A DNA stretch of 64,000 bases from Hyalangium gracile (GTDB lineage: Bacteria; Myxococcota; Myxococcia; Myxococcales; Myxococcaceae). The stretch's first letter is position 1. The number at the start of each line of letters is the position of its first letter. This document shows positions 53,979-62,691 of the stretch, one piece after another. Under the pieces are notes generated by a model that searched no databases, was not told the origin of the DNA, and saw only the letters and a program-made list of their open reading frames with translations. A program made the position numbers and the translations under genes. The DNA lies in contig NZ_JAHXBG010000012.1 in assembly GCF_020103725.1 (NCBI RefSeq), positions 186,001-250,000 on the forward strand, in the 5' to 3' direction.

Positions 53979-55463
53979 ATGACGGACACGCCCACCCCAG
54001 ACTCGCTTCGACCAGGAAGCCTGGTAGGTCCCTGGCGTGTGGAGGGCTATGGCGGTCGTGGCACCTACGGCGTGGTGTATCGCGCCCGCCGCGCGGGACA
54101 TCCCGGCTCCTTGCCCGTGGCGCTCAAGGTCGCCGTGTTCCCTCATGACCCACGCTTCGGGCGCGAGGTGGAGCTGCTCTCGCGCGTCCGTCACCCAGGA
54201 GTGCCGCGGTTGGTGGACCGTGGCTGGTGGCATGCCGGCGAGGGGGAGGTGCATCCCTATCTCGTGATGGAGTGGATCCGGGGGCTGCCGCTGTACGAGT
54301 GGGCCCGTGTCCACTCCGCCACCCAGCGCCAGGTGCTGCGGGTGGTGGCGCAGGTCGCGTGGGGATTGGAGGTGCTGCACCGGGCGGGGGGGCTCCATCG
54401 GGACGTCAAGGGTGACAACATCCTGGTCGAGCCCGAAGGGCGTGCCCTGCTGACGGACTTCGGCCTGGGCACATGGGCAGGAGCACATCCCATCACCGAC
54501 CGCACCATCCCTCCGGGCACTCCCGAGTACCGCAGCCCCGAGGCCTTGCGCTTCCAGTGGGAGCACTGGCGCGAGAAGGGCGCTCGTTACGAGGCTCGCC
54601 CGTCGGATGACATCTATGGGCTGGGCGTCAGCCTGTATCGGCTCGTGACGGGGGGATACCCCCCACCGGGGACGGATCCGGAGGCGCGCGAGTCTCCCGA
54701 GCGGACGCCGCTTCCGACGAGGGTGCCGGTGCGGGAGCGCGACGCGCGGTTGATTCCAGGGCTGGCGGAGCTCATCGAGCGGATGCTGACGCGGCAGCCG
54801 GAGGCGCGAGGAATGGCTCGCGAGCTGGCGGCGGCCGCTGAGTCAGTGGCGGAGCACGCAGGGCCCGAGGCGGATGTTCCAATCTTCGGTCCGGAGCGGC
54901 TGCCGTCCGAGACGGAGAGCGCTCACGTTCGATGGGAGCGTCACGCCCCTGTCTTGGAGCAGCCCGCGTCCGAGGGCAGTCGAGAGCCATCTCGAGAAAG
55001 CCCGCCGTGCTCCACGCCTCCGGCCCCCTCCTGGGATGCGTGGCCGTTGCTGGCCATCGCTGCCCTGGTCCTGGTGGCAGTGGCGATAGGGTGGGGGAGT
55101 CGCGAGCCTCAGGACGATGCGTCCGAGCTTGCGCGGGCTGAGCCTGTGCGTGATGAAGCGGCGCCCGACGCGGGAACACGAGGGCTCGGAGACGCCACTC
55201 CCACCGCTCGTGTGGCAGCCGAGGGGCTCCCAGCGGGACTGGAAGTGCGAGTCATCGCCATGGATTTGCCAGAGAAACCCATCCCTGGTCAGCGGCGCGC
55301 TCCCTGCCGAGGTCATGAACAGGTCGAGATCAACGGAGGGTGTTGGCACCTGCTGACGAATACTTTTCCGCCCTGTGGAGAGGACGCCTATGAGTGGAAG
55401 CGCGCCTGTTACTACCCCATTCTCGAGCGAGCGAAGCCGCGCACCTCGAAGAAGCCGAGGTAG
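53979..55463 (+). CDS. Membrane-anchored Ser/Thr protein kinase
   Basis: This 494-residue eukaryote-type kinase has a complete catalytic domain (about 18-290): glycine loop GGRGTYGVV, ATP-binding VALKVA, catalytic loop HRDVKGDN near 139, and DFG in LTDFGLG. The APE-like segment is TPEYRSPEALRF. A single transmembrane helix (about 350-372) separates it from an extracytoplasmic C-terminal domain. That domain's motif ending (PCRGHEQVEINGGCWHLL, ACYY) recurs in myxobacterial kinases. It should phosphorylate cytoplasmic targets in response to an external signal. ATG 53979 follows GAGG. It converges with the hydrolase gene. Confidence 0.95.
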   Translation: MTDTPTPDSLRPGSLVGPWRVEGYGGRGTYGVVYRARRAGHPGSLPVALKVAVFPHDPRFGREVELLSRVRHPGVPRLVDRGWWHAGEGEVHPYLVMEWIRGLPLYEWARVHSATQRQVLRVVAQVAWGLEVLHRAGGLHRDVKGDNILVEPEGRALLTDFGLGTWAGAHPITDRTIPPGTPEYRSPEALRFQWEHWREKGARYEARPSDDIYGLGVSLYRLVTGGYPPPGTDPEARESPERTPLPTRVPVRERDARLIPGLAELIERMLTRQPEARGMARELAAAAESVAEHAGPEADVPIFGPERLPSETESAHVRWERHAPVLEQPASEGSREPSRESPPCSTPPAPSWDAWPLLAIAALVLVAVAIGWGSREPQDDASELARAEPVRDEAAPDAGTRGLGDATPTARVAAEGLPAGLEVRVIAMDLPEKPIPGQRRAPCRGHEQVEINGGCWHLLTNTFPPCGEDAYEWKRACYYPILERAKPRTSKKPR

Positions 55464-55476
55464 TGCCGTCGTTACG

Positions 55477-55507
55477 GGAGCGCCCGCTGTCCCAGGGCGG
55501 GCGCTCC
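55477..55507. terminator. Bidirectional hairpin between convergent genes
   Basis: Perfect 11-base arms GGAGCGCCCGC and GCGGGCGCTCC enclose a nine-base loop between the kinase and hydrolase stops. There is no T-run, so it may terminate weakly, or be an mRNA end-stabilising hairpin. Confidence 0.5.
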
Positions 55508-55520
55508 GCGGACGCCTGGA

Positions 55521-56399
55521 CTACTTGCCTTCCTGCAGGAAAGGCAGCGCCACGCTCACCATGAGCGGGTCGGCGAAGATGTTGTAGTGCGTCAGCCCCG
55601 GCAGGATGGCCAGCCGCGACTTCGGGCGCCCCGAGCCGTCCCAGCCAGCGTCCTTCTTGCCGCCGCCGAGCAGGCCGTAGAACTCCACCGCGTGCGAGGG
55701 GGGGAACAGGTCCGCGTCCGCGGCCATGACCAGCGTGGGCGCCTGAAGCGCGGAGATCTGCTTGGAGAAGTCGAAGTCCTGCTTCATGGCCGCGCCGATC
55801 TTCGTCAGGAGCTTGGGGAAGTCCTGGGGGCGGGGCGCCACGGCGACGTAGCCCTGGTACATGGGCGTCTGCTTCATCATCTCGGCGGCCCCCTCGTTGA
55901 CCTGCGCCTGCTGGGCGAGGATCTCCGGGTAGAAGGCGTTGCGGCGGAAGGCCGTGGAGACGATGACCAGCTTGTTCACGACCTCCGGGTGGCGAATGCC
56001 TACCAGCAGCGCGACGCCACCGCCCAGGGAGTAGCCGAACACGTCGGCCCGCCCCAGCTTGAGGTGCTGGATGAGGGCCGCGACGTCATCCGCCATCAGC
56101 TCGACACTGAGCGGCCGGTCGATGTCGGCCGTTCGCCCGTGCCCCTGCAGGTCCACCGCGATGACCTGGTAGTGCTTCGCCAGGGCCTTGAGGTTGTCGC
56201 CGAACATCGAGCTCGACCCGAGCCCACCGTGCAGGAGGACCAGGGGTCGGCCCTTGCCATGAATCTCATAGTAGAGCTCGATCCCGTTGACCTTCGCGTA
56301 GCTGCCGGGCGCCTTCTGCTTGGGTTGCGCGAAGGCGGAGGCTCCCAGGGCAACGAGTGAGAGGACGACGAACGAGAGGTTCTGGCTCAGCAGGGTCAT
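55521..56399 (-). CDS. Exported alpha/beta hydrolase
   Basis: This 292-residue hydrolase has an N-terminal signal peptide (MTLLSQNLSFVVLSLVALGA) and the alpha/beta-hydrolase fold. The oxyanion segment is LVLLHGGLGSSS, the nucleophile elbow GYSLGGG, the acid residue lies in AADADLF and the His in LTHYNIF. Substrate is unknown; esterases and lactonases share this design. The start at 56399 has GGAG at good spacing. It is leftward and converges with the kinase gene. Confidence 0.92.
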   Translation of the reverse strand: MTLLSQNLSFVVLSLVALGASAFAQPKQKAPGSYAKVNGIELYYEIHGKGRPLVLLHGGLGSSSMFGDNLKALAKHYQVIAVDLQGHGRTADIDRPLSVELMADDVAALIQHLKLGRADVFGYSLGGGVALLVGIRHPEVVNKLVIVSTAFRRNAFYPEILAQQAQVNEGAAEMMKQTPMYQGYVAVAPRPQDFPKLLTKIGAAMKQDFDFSKQISALQAPTLVMAADADLFPPSHAVEFYGLLGGGKKDAGWDGSGRPKSRLAILPGLTHYNIFADPLMVSVALPFLQEGK

Positions 56400-56572
56400 G
56401 GTGGCTCCGAATGAGAGGTGGAACACCCCATGGACGCCCCAGGCCTTCGAAAATCATCGGTCCGTCGATCTCGAGGAACCGCCGCCCCTGGCGCCCGTGC
56501 GTCGATGACGCTCAGTGTCTTCTTCCTGATAATCCAGAATTCACTTGATTGGCTGGGTATCCTTGTTGTAGC

Positions 56573-56584
56573 GAAAGCGCTTTC
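56573..56584. promoter_or_regulatory. LacI-type operator upstream of GH16 gene
   Basis: GAAAGCGCTTTC is a perfect 12-base palindrome with a central CG, the classic half-site arrangement of LacI/CcpA-family operators. It lies 50 bases upstream of the GH16 start and just downstream of a TTGATT hexamer (56545-56550) that could be part of its promoter. Confidence 0.55.
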
Positions 56585-56634
56585 AACTCGCCCGCCCGAC
56601 GGGTGGCGGAGCGAGCAAACCCTGGGAGCGCCAC

Positions 56635-57963
56635 GTGAGCCTGGACTTCATGAGAGCGATGCAGAGCAGCCGTTGGTTTCTAGCGCTGGGCCTGGGAGGG
56701 CTCTTGCTGGGCGCTCCCGGCTGCGCGCCCGAGAGCGATGGCGCCCTCGACGTGGCTCCCGAGGAGACGGAGTCCGCGAAGCAGCCTCTCGCGGCCCCCA
56801 TCGGGCAGACGATCTGGCTGAAGTCCTGTCAGACGCAGAAGTTCGTCTCGGCGGATGGAAACCTGGGCGCGACGGCGCCGCTGGTGGCCGACCGGGCCTC
56901 GACGCTGGGCTGGGAGCAGTTCCAGATCCAGGACGCGGGCAGCGGCACCATCGCCCTGCGCGTCGCCGAGACAGGCAAGTACATCTCCGCCGACACGAAC
57001 CTGGGCGGCCAGCTCGTCGGCAACCGGACGACGATCGGCGACTGGGAGCGCTTCACCTGGGTGGACTTCAACAACGGCACCATCGGCCTGATCGCCAAGA
57101 GCACCGGCAAGTACGTGTCCACCGACCTGAACCGCGGAGCGAACGCGCCGCTGTACGCGGACCGCGCGACGGCCGGGTGCTGGGAGGCGTTCTCCTGGGG
57201 CGCGGTGGGCGCCACCGGCGGCTGGAGGCAGATCTGGAGTGACGAGTTCAACGGCACCAGCCTGGACACCTCCAACTGGAGCATCATCACCGACATCCAT
57301 GTGAACAACGAGCAGCAGCAGTACACGACGTCGGCCAACAACATCCAGGTGAACAACGGCACGCTGAAGCTCATCGCCCGCCGCGAGTGGAACAACAACT
57401 ACCCGTTCACCTCGGGCCGCGTGGAGAGCGCGGGCAAGCGCGAGTTCCGTCACGGCGCCATCGAGGCGCGGCTCAAGATGCCCGTGGGGCCGGGCCTGTG
57501 GCCGGCGTTCTGGCTGCTGGGCAATGACATCAACTCGGTGGGCTGGCCCGCCTGCGGCGAGCTCGACATCATGGAGAACGTCGGTTACGCCAACTGGACG
57601 TCCGGCGCGCTCCATGGCCCGGGCTACTCGGGCAACACGCCCATCAACGGCCAGTTCTCGGTGGACTCCGTCGCCAACTGGCACGTGTACCGCACCGAGT
57701 ACTCCCCCAACGACATCAAGTGGTTCGTCGATGGGCAGCTGGTGAAGACGACCCTCAAGTCGGACGTCACCCGCTACGGCAACTGGGTGTACGACAAGCC
57801 GTACTTCATCATCCTGAACCTGGCCGTGGGCGGTGGCTATCCGTTCGGCATCAACGGCGCGACCACGCCGTACTACGGCGTGCCGCAGTCGACGGCGGAC
57901 CTCATCGGCCGGACGCCGCAGGTGTTCGAGATCGACTGGGTGCGCGCCTATCAGTGGCAGTAG
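56635..57963 (+). CDS. Secreted GH16 beta-glucanase with fascin-like domain
   Basis: This 442-residue secreted protein has a signal peptide, possibly lipoprotein-like (GAPGC, not canonical), a beta-trefoil fascin-like domain (about 57-190) with repeats of the type QKFVSADGNLG and GKYVSTDLNRG, and a C-terminal GH16 domain (about 195-442). The catalytic signature is ELDIME: nucleophile Glu309, Asp311 and acid/base Glu314. The enzyme should cleave beta-1,3 or beta-1,3/1,4 glucans such as laminarin. GTG 56635 has GGGAG. The LacI-type operator upstream suggests sugar-dependent regulation; no LacI regulator is in the window. Confidence 0.95.
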   Translation: MSLDFMRAMQSSRWFLALGLGGLLLGAPGCAPESDGALDVAPEETESAKQPLAAPIGQTIWLKSCQTQKFVSADGNLGATAPLVADRASTLGWEQFQIQDAGSGTIALRVAETGKYISADTNLGGQLVGNRTTIGDWERFTWVDFNNGTIGLIAKSTGKYVSTDLNRGANAPLYADRATAGCWEAFSWGAVGATGGWRQIWSDEFNGTSLDTSNWSIITDIHVNNEQQQYTTSANNIQVNNGTLKLIARREWNNNYPFTSGRVESAGKREFRHGAIEARLKMPVGPGLWPAFWLLGNDINSVGWPACGELDIMENVGYANWTSGALHGPGYSGNTPINGQFSVDSVANWHVYRTEYSPNDIKWFVDGQLVKTTLKSDVTRYGNWVYDKPYFIILNLAVGGGYPFGINGATTPYYGVPQSTADLIGRTPQVFEIDWVRAYQWQ

Positions 57964-58006
57964 GAGGGTGGCGCGTCAGCGCCATGGGACGCGGCCTCGG
58001 ACCGAG

Positions 58007-59320
58007 TCAGGGCTTCGGAGCCGGGGCCGCCGCATCCTGGCGGTAGATGCGCCCGTCCTTCATCACGAAGAACACCCGCTGCACGGCGGTGATGTCGCGC
58101 AGCGGGTCCCCCGGCACGGCGATCACGTCCGCGCGGCGGCCCGCCTCGAGCACGCCCACCTCCGAGCCCAGGCCCAGCAGCTCCGCGTCCACGGTGGTGG
58201 CCGTGCGCAGGGCGTCCGCTGGAGACATGCCCAGCTCGACGAAGAGGGCCAGCTGCTCGGCGTTGCGCCCGTGCTTGAAGACGCCTGCATCCGTGCCGAA
58301 GCCGATCTTCACCCCGCGCTGGATGGCACGCCGGAACATGTCTCGCCCGGTCTGACCCACCTGCTTCATCTTCTGCAGCACCTTCGGGGGGAACTGGGCC
58401 CCGCGCTGGAGCTGCTCCTGCCGGACGCGATCCAGGAAGATCGTGGGCACCAGCACCACGCCCTTCTGCCGCATCAGCGTGAGGGCCTCGTCATCCAGGA
58501 AAGTGCCGTGCTCGATGGAGTCCGCGCCGGCGCGGATGGCTCTCTTGGCCCCGGTGTTCCCGTGGGCATGCACCGCCACCTTCCGGCGCAGCGCATGGGC
58601 CTCTTCCACCACCGCGTCGAGCTCGGCCTGGGTCAGCTGTGAGGTGTCCACGTCATCGCCGGCGGACAGCACTCCCCCGGTGGCGCACACCTTGATGACG
58701 TCCGCCCCGTTCTTCACCACCCAGCGCACGCGCTCGCGCAGCGCATCCGGACCGTCCGCCACGCCCTCGCCTCGGTCCTGCACCAGGACGCCCTCGCGGA
58801 AGCCCATGATGTCGCAGTGCCCGCCCGTGGCGCCCAGCTGGGGGCCCGAGGCGATGACGCGTGGGCCCTCGGCGACACCCTTCTGGATGGCTCGGCGCAG
58901 GCCGACGTTGATGAAGTACTCGCGCTCATTGCCCACGTCGCGCACGGTGGTGAAGCCGGCACGCAGCGTCCGCCGGGCGCGCTCGGCCGCCTCCAGCGCC
59001 AGCTCCGGCACGGTCTTCTGGAGGGCCTCCAGATCGTAGTCCTGGTAGTTGTCCGTGAGCTCGAGCCGCAAGTGCACGTGCGCGTCGATGAGGCCGGGCA
59101 GCAGCGTCGCGTCGCCGAGGTCCACCACCTGGGCGTCGGCGGGCGCCGCCGTCTTGGGGCCCACCGCCTCGATGCGCTCGCCGCGCACCAGCACGCGTCC
59201 CGGGGTGACGAGGGTGCCGCCGCGGCTGTCGAACATGCGCGCGGCGGTGAGAAGGACCGGGCGTTCAGCGGGAGCAGCAGCGGAGACGACCAGCAGCAGG
59301 AGAGCGGACGGAGCGAGCAT
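58007..59320 (-). CDS. Exported amidohydrolase (imidazolonepropionase-like)
   Basis: This 437-residue protein has a signal-peptide-like N-terminus (LLLLVVSAAAPA) and the metal-dependent amidohydrolase fold. HVH in LIDAHVHLRL, the lysine in VIKVCATGG, His in AVHAHGNTG and EHGT, and Asp in GFGTDAG complete a two-metal site. Family members include imidazolonepropionase, dipeptidases and unknown exported hydrolases. Substrate is open. ATG 59320 has a weak ribosome-binding site. It converges with the GH16 gene. Confidence 0.92.
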   Translation of the reverse strand: MLAPSALLLLVVSAAAPAERPVLLTAARMFDSRGGTLVTPGRVLVRGERIEAVGPKTAAPADAQVVDLGDATLLPGLIDAHVHLRLELTDNYQDYDLEALQKTVPELALEAAERARRTLRAGFTTVRDVGNEREYFINVGLRRAIQKGVAEGPRVIASGPQLGATGGHCDIMGFREGVLVQDRGEGVADGPDALRERVRWVVKNGADVIKVCATGGVLSAGDDVDTSQLTQAELDAVVEEAHALRRKVAVHAHGNTGAKRAIRAGADSIEHGTFLDDEALTLMRQKGVVLVPTIFLDRVRQEQLQRGAQFPPKVLQKMKQVGQTGRDMFRRAIQRGVKIGFGTDAGVFKHGRNAEQLALFVELGMSPADALRTATTVDAELLGLGSEVGVLEAGRRADVIAVPGDPLRDITAVQRVFFVMKDGRIYRQDAAAPAPKP

Positions 59321-59387
59321 GGAGGCGGCGCAGTATATGTGATGCTCGAGCCGGCGGAGGGGCGGCCACCGGCACCGGGCGGCGCGC

Positions 59388-60521
59388 TCACGCCGCCGAG
59401 AGCTTCAGGTCCTTGTTGAGCCCGGCGTCGCGGCTCACGCGCCAGATCTTCTGATCCAGGTAGTAGTGGTGCAGGGCGAAGCCCCAGATGAAGCCCGAGG
59501 TGAGCTCCCTCAGCGAGAGGTTCGGGCCGAGCATCACCTTCGCGTCGAAGGCGCCGCAGCCGGGGTGGACGCCGAAGCCGCAGCCGAGCGCGCGGTAGAG
59601 CAGGGTGAAGGCGATGCCGCAGGCGGCGTAGATGAGGAAGCGCTGGCTGATGCGCGGCGCCAGCCCGAACGCGGCGCGGTCCACGTTGGGGCCGTGGTAG
59701 CGGTTGCGGTGATAGAACCAGACGATGCCGTGGTACTGGACGTTGTGGAACGCCGTCACCACCACGGCGACCATGAGGAAGTCCACCCGGCGCGACACGG
59801 GAGGGTAGAAGAGGAGCGCCGTCAGCCCGAGCGCCGCCGCCAGCAGCAGCACCTTGGGGGTGTTCACGCCCAGGCCCGCGCGCCACCGCTGGAGCTGCCG
59901 CGCGGCGAAGAGCGCCACCACGGCGAGCGTCACGGCCCAGGCGGCGCGGGCCAGGAGCTGCTCCGGCCCCGGGTCCGCGGGCATCCCCAGCATGCGTCGC
60001 GCCACCGGGTGGGTGAGCGCGAAGGCGATGAAGGGCGCCAGCAGCCCCACGTACAGCGTGAGGCTGTCCACCCGCCGGTCCACCGGGTGCGTGTCCCCGT
60101 TCTTGCGCTGGTAGAGCGTCATCACGCCGTAGTGCTGGCGCACCACGTGCCAGTACGCCCAGAGGCTCGTGAGGGTCAGGAAGAGGTCGAACGGCAGCCG
60201 TCGGCCCAGCAGCACGGACACGCCGAAGAAGAGGGGCCCGGCGGCGAACCAGCCGAGGCTGCCCACCAGCAGCCGCGCCCGTGCCGAGCGCTCCCGCCGG
60301 TCCAGGTAGGTCCTCGAGAGCGTGGCGAAGATGTGCGGCCCGTCCAGCGCCAGCACCCAGGCCCACCACAGCACGAGCCCGCTCACCCCCACCCAGGCAT
60401 GCAGGCCCAGCAGCGCCAGGCTCGCGCTCAGCCCTCCCACCGTGGAGAGCAGATCATGCCGGCGATCGACCAACCAGCCGGCACGCACCGGCACTGCGGC
60501 ACTCAGGGAAGCGGCGTTCAT
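59388..60521 (-). CDS. His-rich multipass membrane protein, unknown function
   Basis: This 377-residue integral membrane protein has about ten hydrophobic helices and clusters of histidines in or near them: WHVVRQHYGV, HNVQYHGIVWFYHRNRYH and HHYYLDQKIWR. Such His pairs resemble di-iron membrane hydroxylases, desaturases or carotenoid enzymes, but the exact spacing of a known family is not seen. ATG 60521 follows AGGAG. It lies 67 bases downstream of nothing obvious on its own strand and is flanked by the amidohydrolase and methyltransferase genes, both leftward. Confidence 0.85.
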   Translation of the reverse strand: MNAASLSAAVPVRAGWLVDRRHDLLSTVGGLSASLALLGLHAWVGVSGLVLWWAWVLALDGPHIFATLSRTYLDRRERSARARLLVGSLGWFAAGPLFFGVSVLLGRRLPFDLFLTLTSLWAYWHVVRQHYGVMTLYQRKNGDTHPVDRRVDSLTLYVGLLAPFIAFALTHPVARRMLGMPADPGPEQLLARAAWAVTLAVVALFAARQLQRWRAGLGVNTPKVLLLAAALGLTALLFYPPVSRRVDFLMVAVVVTAFHNVQYHGIVWFYHRNRYHGPNVDRAAFGLAPRISQRFLIYAACGIAFTLLYRALGCGFGVHPGCGAFDAKVMLGPNLSLRELTSGFIWGFALHHYYLDQKIWRVSRDAGLNKDLKLSAA

Positions 60522-60639
60522 TCCAGGCTCCTGCCTTGCGAGAAGGCGGGGCCAGGATGCCACGGGGGGCGTGGAGCCGCTGGGTGAGGGATGGGCCTAC
60601 ACACTCCCGGCCGAGGTGCGGCCGGGCAGGCAATCGAGC

Positions 60640-61371
60640 TCAGCCCGCGGCTCCGGGCTCGAAGCGCGCGAGGAAGACCTTGAACTGCAGCGAGACGAAG
60701 ATCGGCCGCGGCGCCACCAGTCCGACCCGGGCGAACATCGCGAACAGTGCGGCATCGGACTCGATGGGCCGCATCTGCGCGAAGCGCTGACGCAGGTTCT
60801 CCAGCTGTTCCTGGGTGACTCCGTACGCCCGCAGCCGCCGGAACTCCACGTTCGTCAGCTCGGGGTCCTTGCCGACACGGCAGCCCAGGACGAGCGGGGC
60901 TCCAGGCTTGAGCCGCCGGGTCACCTCTCGCAGCAGCTCGAGGCGGGCCTCCTCGCCCTCCACATGGTGCAGGACGCCCATCATCTGCGCGCCGTCGAAC
61001 GGAGGGCCAGCAGGCAGGGTGCGCAGCTCGCCCACGTGCAGGTGCGTGCGCGAGAGCATTCCCTCGGCTTCCAGGCGCTGGCGGGCGACGGCGAGCATGG
61101 GCTCGGAGGGATCCACGCCCGTGAAGCGCCAGCCTGGCACGTTGAAGCGAGCGTAGGGCATCAGCTCGGCACCCGTGCCCAGTCCCACGTAGAGCAGCGA
61201 CGCCGAGTCCTGGCCGTCGAGCTGGGCAGTCAGCGCGCTGACGCCGAGCTCATACATCGCCTGGACGCCAGCGAGGTTGATGGACGCCTGGGCGTCGTAG
61301 TGGACGGCGCGGTCGGCGCCAAAGCCCTGCACGACGTGGTGGACGGCGTGGGCGGGGTGTTCGTGAGTCAT
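60640..61371 (-). CDS. SAM-dependent methyltransferase
   Basis: This 243-residue class I methyltransferase has motif I as LLYVGLGTGAELMPYA, an acidic residue ending strand 2 in FTGVDPSEPML, and the motif MMGVLHHVEGEE. The C-terminal part is short and helical. Substrate is unknown. ATG 61371 follows GAGGATGCG. It lies 118 bases upstream of the His-rich membrane protein gene on the same strand, so both could be transcribed together. Confidence 0.9.
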   Translation of the reverse strand: MTHEHPAHAVHHVVQGFGADRAVHYDAQASINLAGVQAMYELGVSALTAQLDGQDSASLLYVGLGTGAELMPYARFNVPGWRFTGVDPSEPMLAVARQRLEAEGMLSRTHLHVGELRTLPAGPPFDGAQMMGVLHHVEGEEARLELLREVTRRLKPGAPLVLGCRVGKDPELTNVEFRRLRAYGVTQEQLENLRQRFAQMRPIESDAALFAMFARVGLVAPRPIFVSLQFKVFLARFEPGAAG

Positions 61372-61622
61372 GACGCATCCTCGGGAAGCCCGCGAGAGGC
61401 GGGAAGTTCGATTGGAGGATGCGTCGGGCCCTCGATGAATGGCAGAGCGGGGATTCGGGCCGGATCGGCGCAAATTTCGGTCCCGCCCGTCGCCCGAGCC
61501 ACCCGGCACGAGCGGCCGCGTACCCTTGGAGTGGTATCGATGGGCCTCGGGGGGAGGCCTAGCCTGCCGTCGCATCCAGCCATCGCGTGATTCACACGCC
61601 GGGAACTGGAGGCGGGGCACCT

Positions 61623-62681
61623 ATGTCCTCTTCAGAGAGCCGGCTCCTGGACAGACTCCAGATGCCCATGGGCTTCCAGGCCGGACAGCCCTTCGCTCGA
61701 GCCGTCTCGGGGCACGGAGCCGGTGCGGACCCGGTCGCTCGGATGAGCGCCACGGAGAAGCTGCGCAAGGTGGTCTGGTACGCCCTCTCCTCGCCGGAGC
61801 TCCCCAATGAGGTCAAGCGGGCCCTGGCGGAGCTCTTCAGCCCCCAGAACCTGGCGATTGCCGCGGCAGTGCTGGGCGTCTGGGGCGCCTCGCACTTCTT
61901 CGGGGTCGGAGAGGTGGTCGATGTCATCCTGGTCGGGACGGCCTACGCCACGCTGGGCGTCCAGGCCGTGCAGGGGCTCGTGGAGCTCTCGGAGTTTGGC
62001 CTCGCGGTCGTCAACGCGAAGTCCGATGCGGACCTGCGCAGGGCGGCGTCCAGCCTGACACGGGCCATCGCCCTGCTGGGCGCGGAGGCGGCACTGGCGC
62101 TGTTGACCCGCAAGGCCCGGATCGAGCTGCGCGGCCGCAAGAACGCTCCTTCCTCGCGAGGCCAGGCCCCGACCTCCACCTCGACCCAGCCTCCGCGCTC
62201 CTCGAGCGGAGCGGCCCCACGGCCCGTCTCTTCCACGGCCCTGAGAGACAGGGTGATGCCCGTCCACAGGGCGAAGGTCCAGCAGACGCAGCAGGAACTC
62301 CAGAGGATCGTCCAGCAGGCCGTTCAGCGGGTCGACTCAGGGCAGGGGCAAGGCAAGTGGGCAAGAAACCTCAGTCGCCTTCCCACGACCGATCCGAAGT
62401 ACCCGATGTGGAGGGGCAATGCCATCGATCAGGAAGTTCGCACCCTGATCGAACAGGCAAAGCGAGGGCCCAACCCCACCTTGCCGGCGAACCTCAAGAC
62501 CAACGTCGGTGGACCGTTCGCTCCCGGGCGCCCGGACATCCAGCTCCCGCTCGGTAATGGCCACTACGCGATCTGGGACGTCACGTCCCAGCGGCAGCTC
62601 GGGCACGCCGTGAAGTACGTGGACAAGGCGAACAAGACACCGGCAATTTCCTTGGACTACCTTGCAGAGATTACCTACTAG
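61623..62681 (+). CDS. Probable polymorphic toxin or contact-dependent effector
   Basis: This 352-residue protein has a hydrophobic, Gly-rich N-terminal region (about 75-130, NLAIAAAVLGVWGASHFFGV), a Ser/Pro-rich linker near 180-215, and a C-terminal domain from about 215. The C-terminal domain reads YPMWRGNAIDQEVRTLIEQ, then GRPDIQLPLGNG, IWDVTSQRQLGHAVKYVDK. The PD...D-V-T-x-Q...K layout is like restriction-endonuclease-fold toxin tips; catalysis is inferred. There is no signal peptide. ATG 61623 follows a weak GGAGG-like site. A pentapeptide-repeat gene follows after ten bases, in the place of an immunity gene. Confidence 0.68.
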   Translation: MSSSESRLLDRLQMPMGFQAGQPFARAVSGHGAGADPVARMSATEKLRKVVWYALSSPELPNEVKRALAELFSPQNLAIAAAVLGVWGASHFFGVGEVVDVILVGTAYATLGVQAVQGLVELSEFGLAVVNAKSDADLRRAASSLTRAIALLGAEAALALLTRKARIELRGRKNAPSSRGQAPTSTSTQPPRSSSGAAPRPVSSTALRDRVMPVHRAKVQQTQQELQRIVQQAVQRVDSGQGQGKWARNLSRLPTTDPKYPMWRGNAIDQEVRTLIEQAKRGPNPTLPANLKTNVGGPFAPGRPDIQLPLGNGHYAIWDVTSQRQLGHAVKYVDKANKTPAISLDYLAEITY

Positions 62682-62691
62682 CCAGGCGCGT

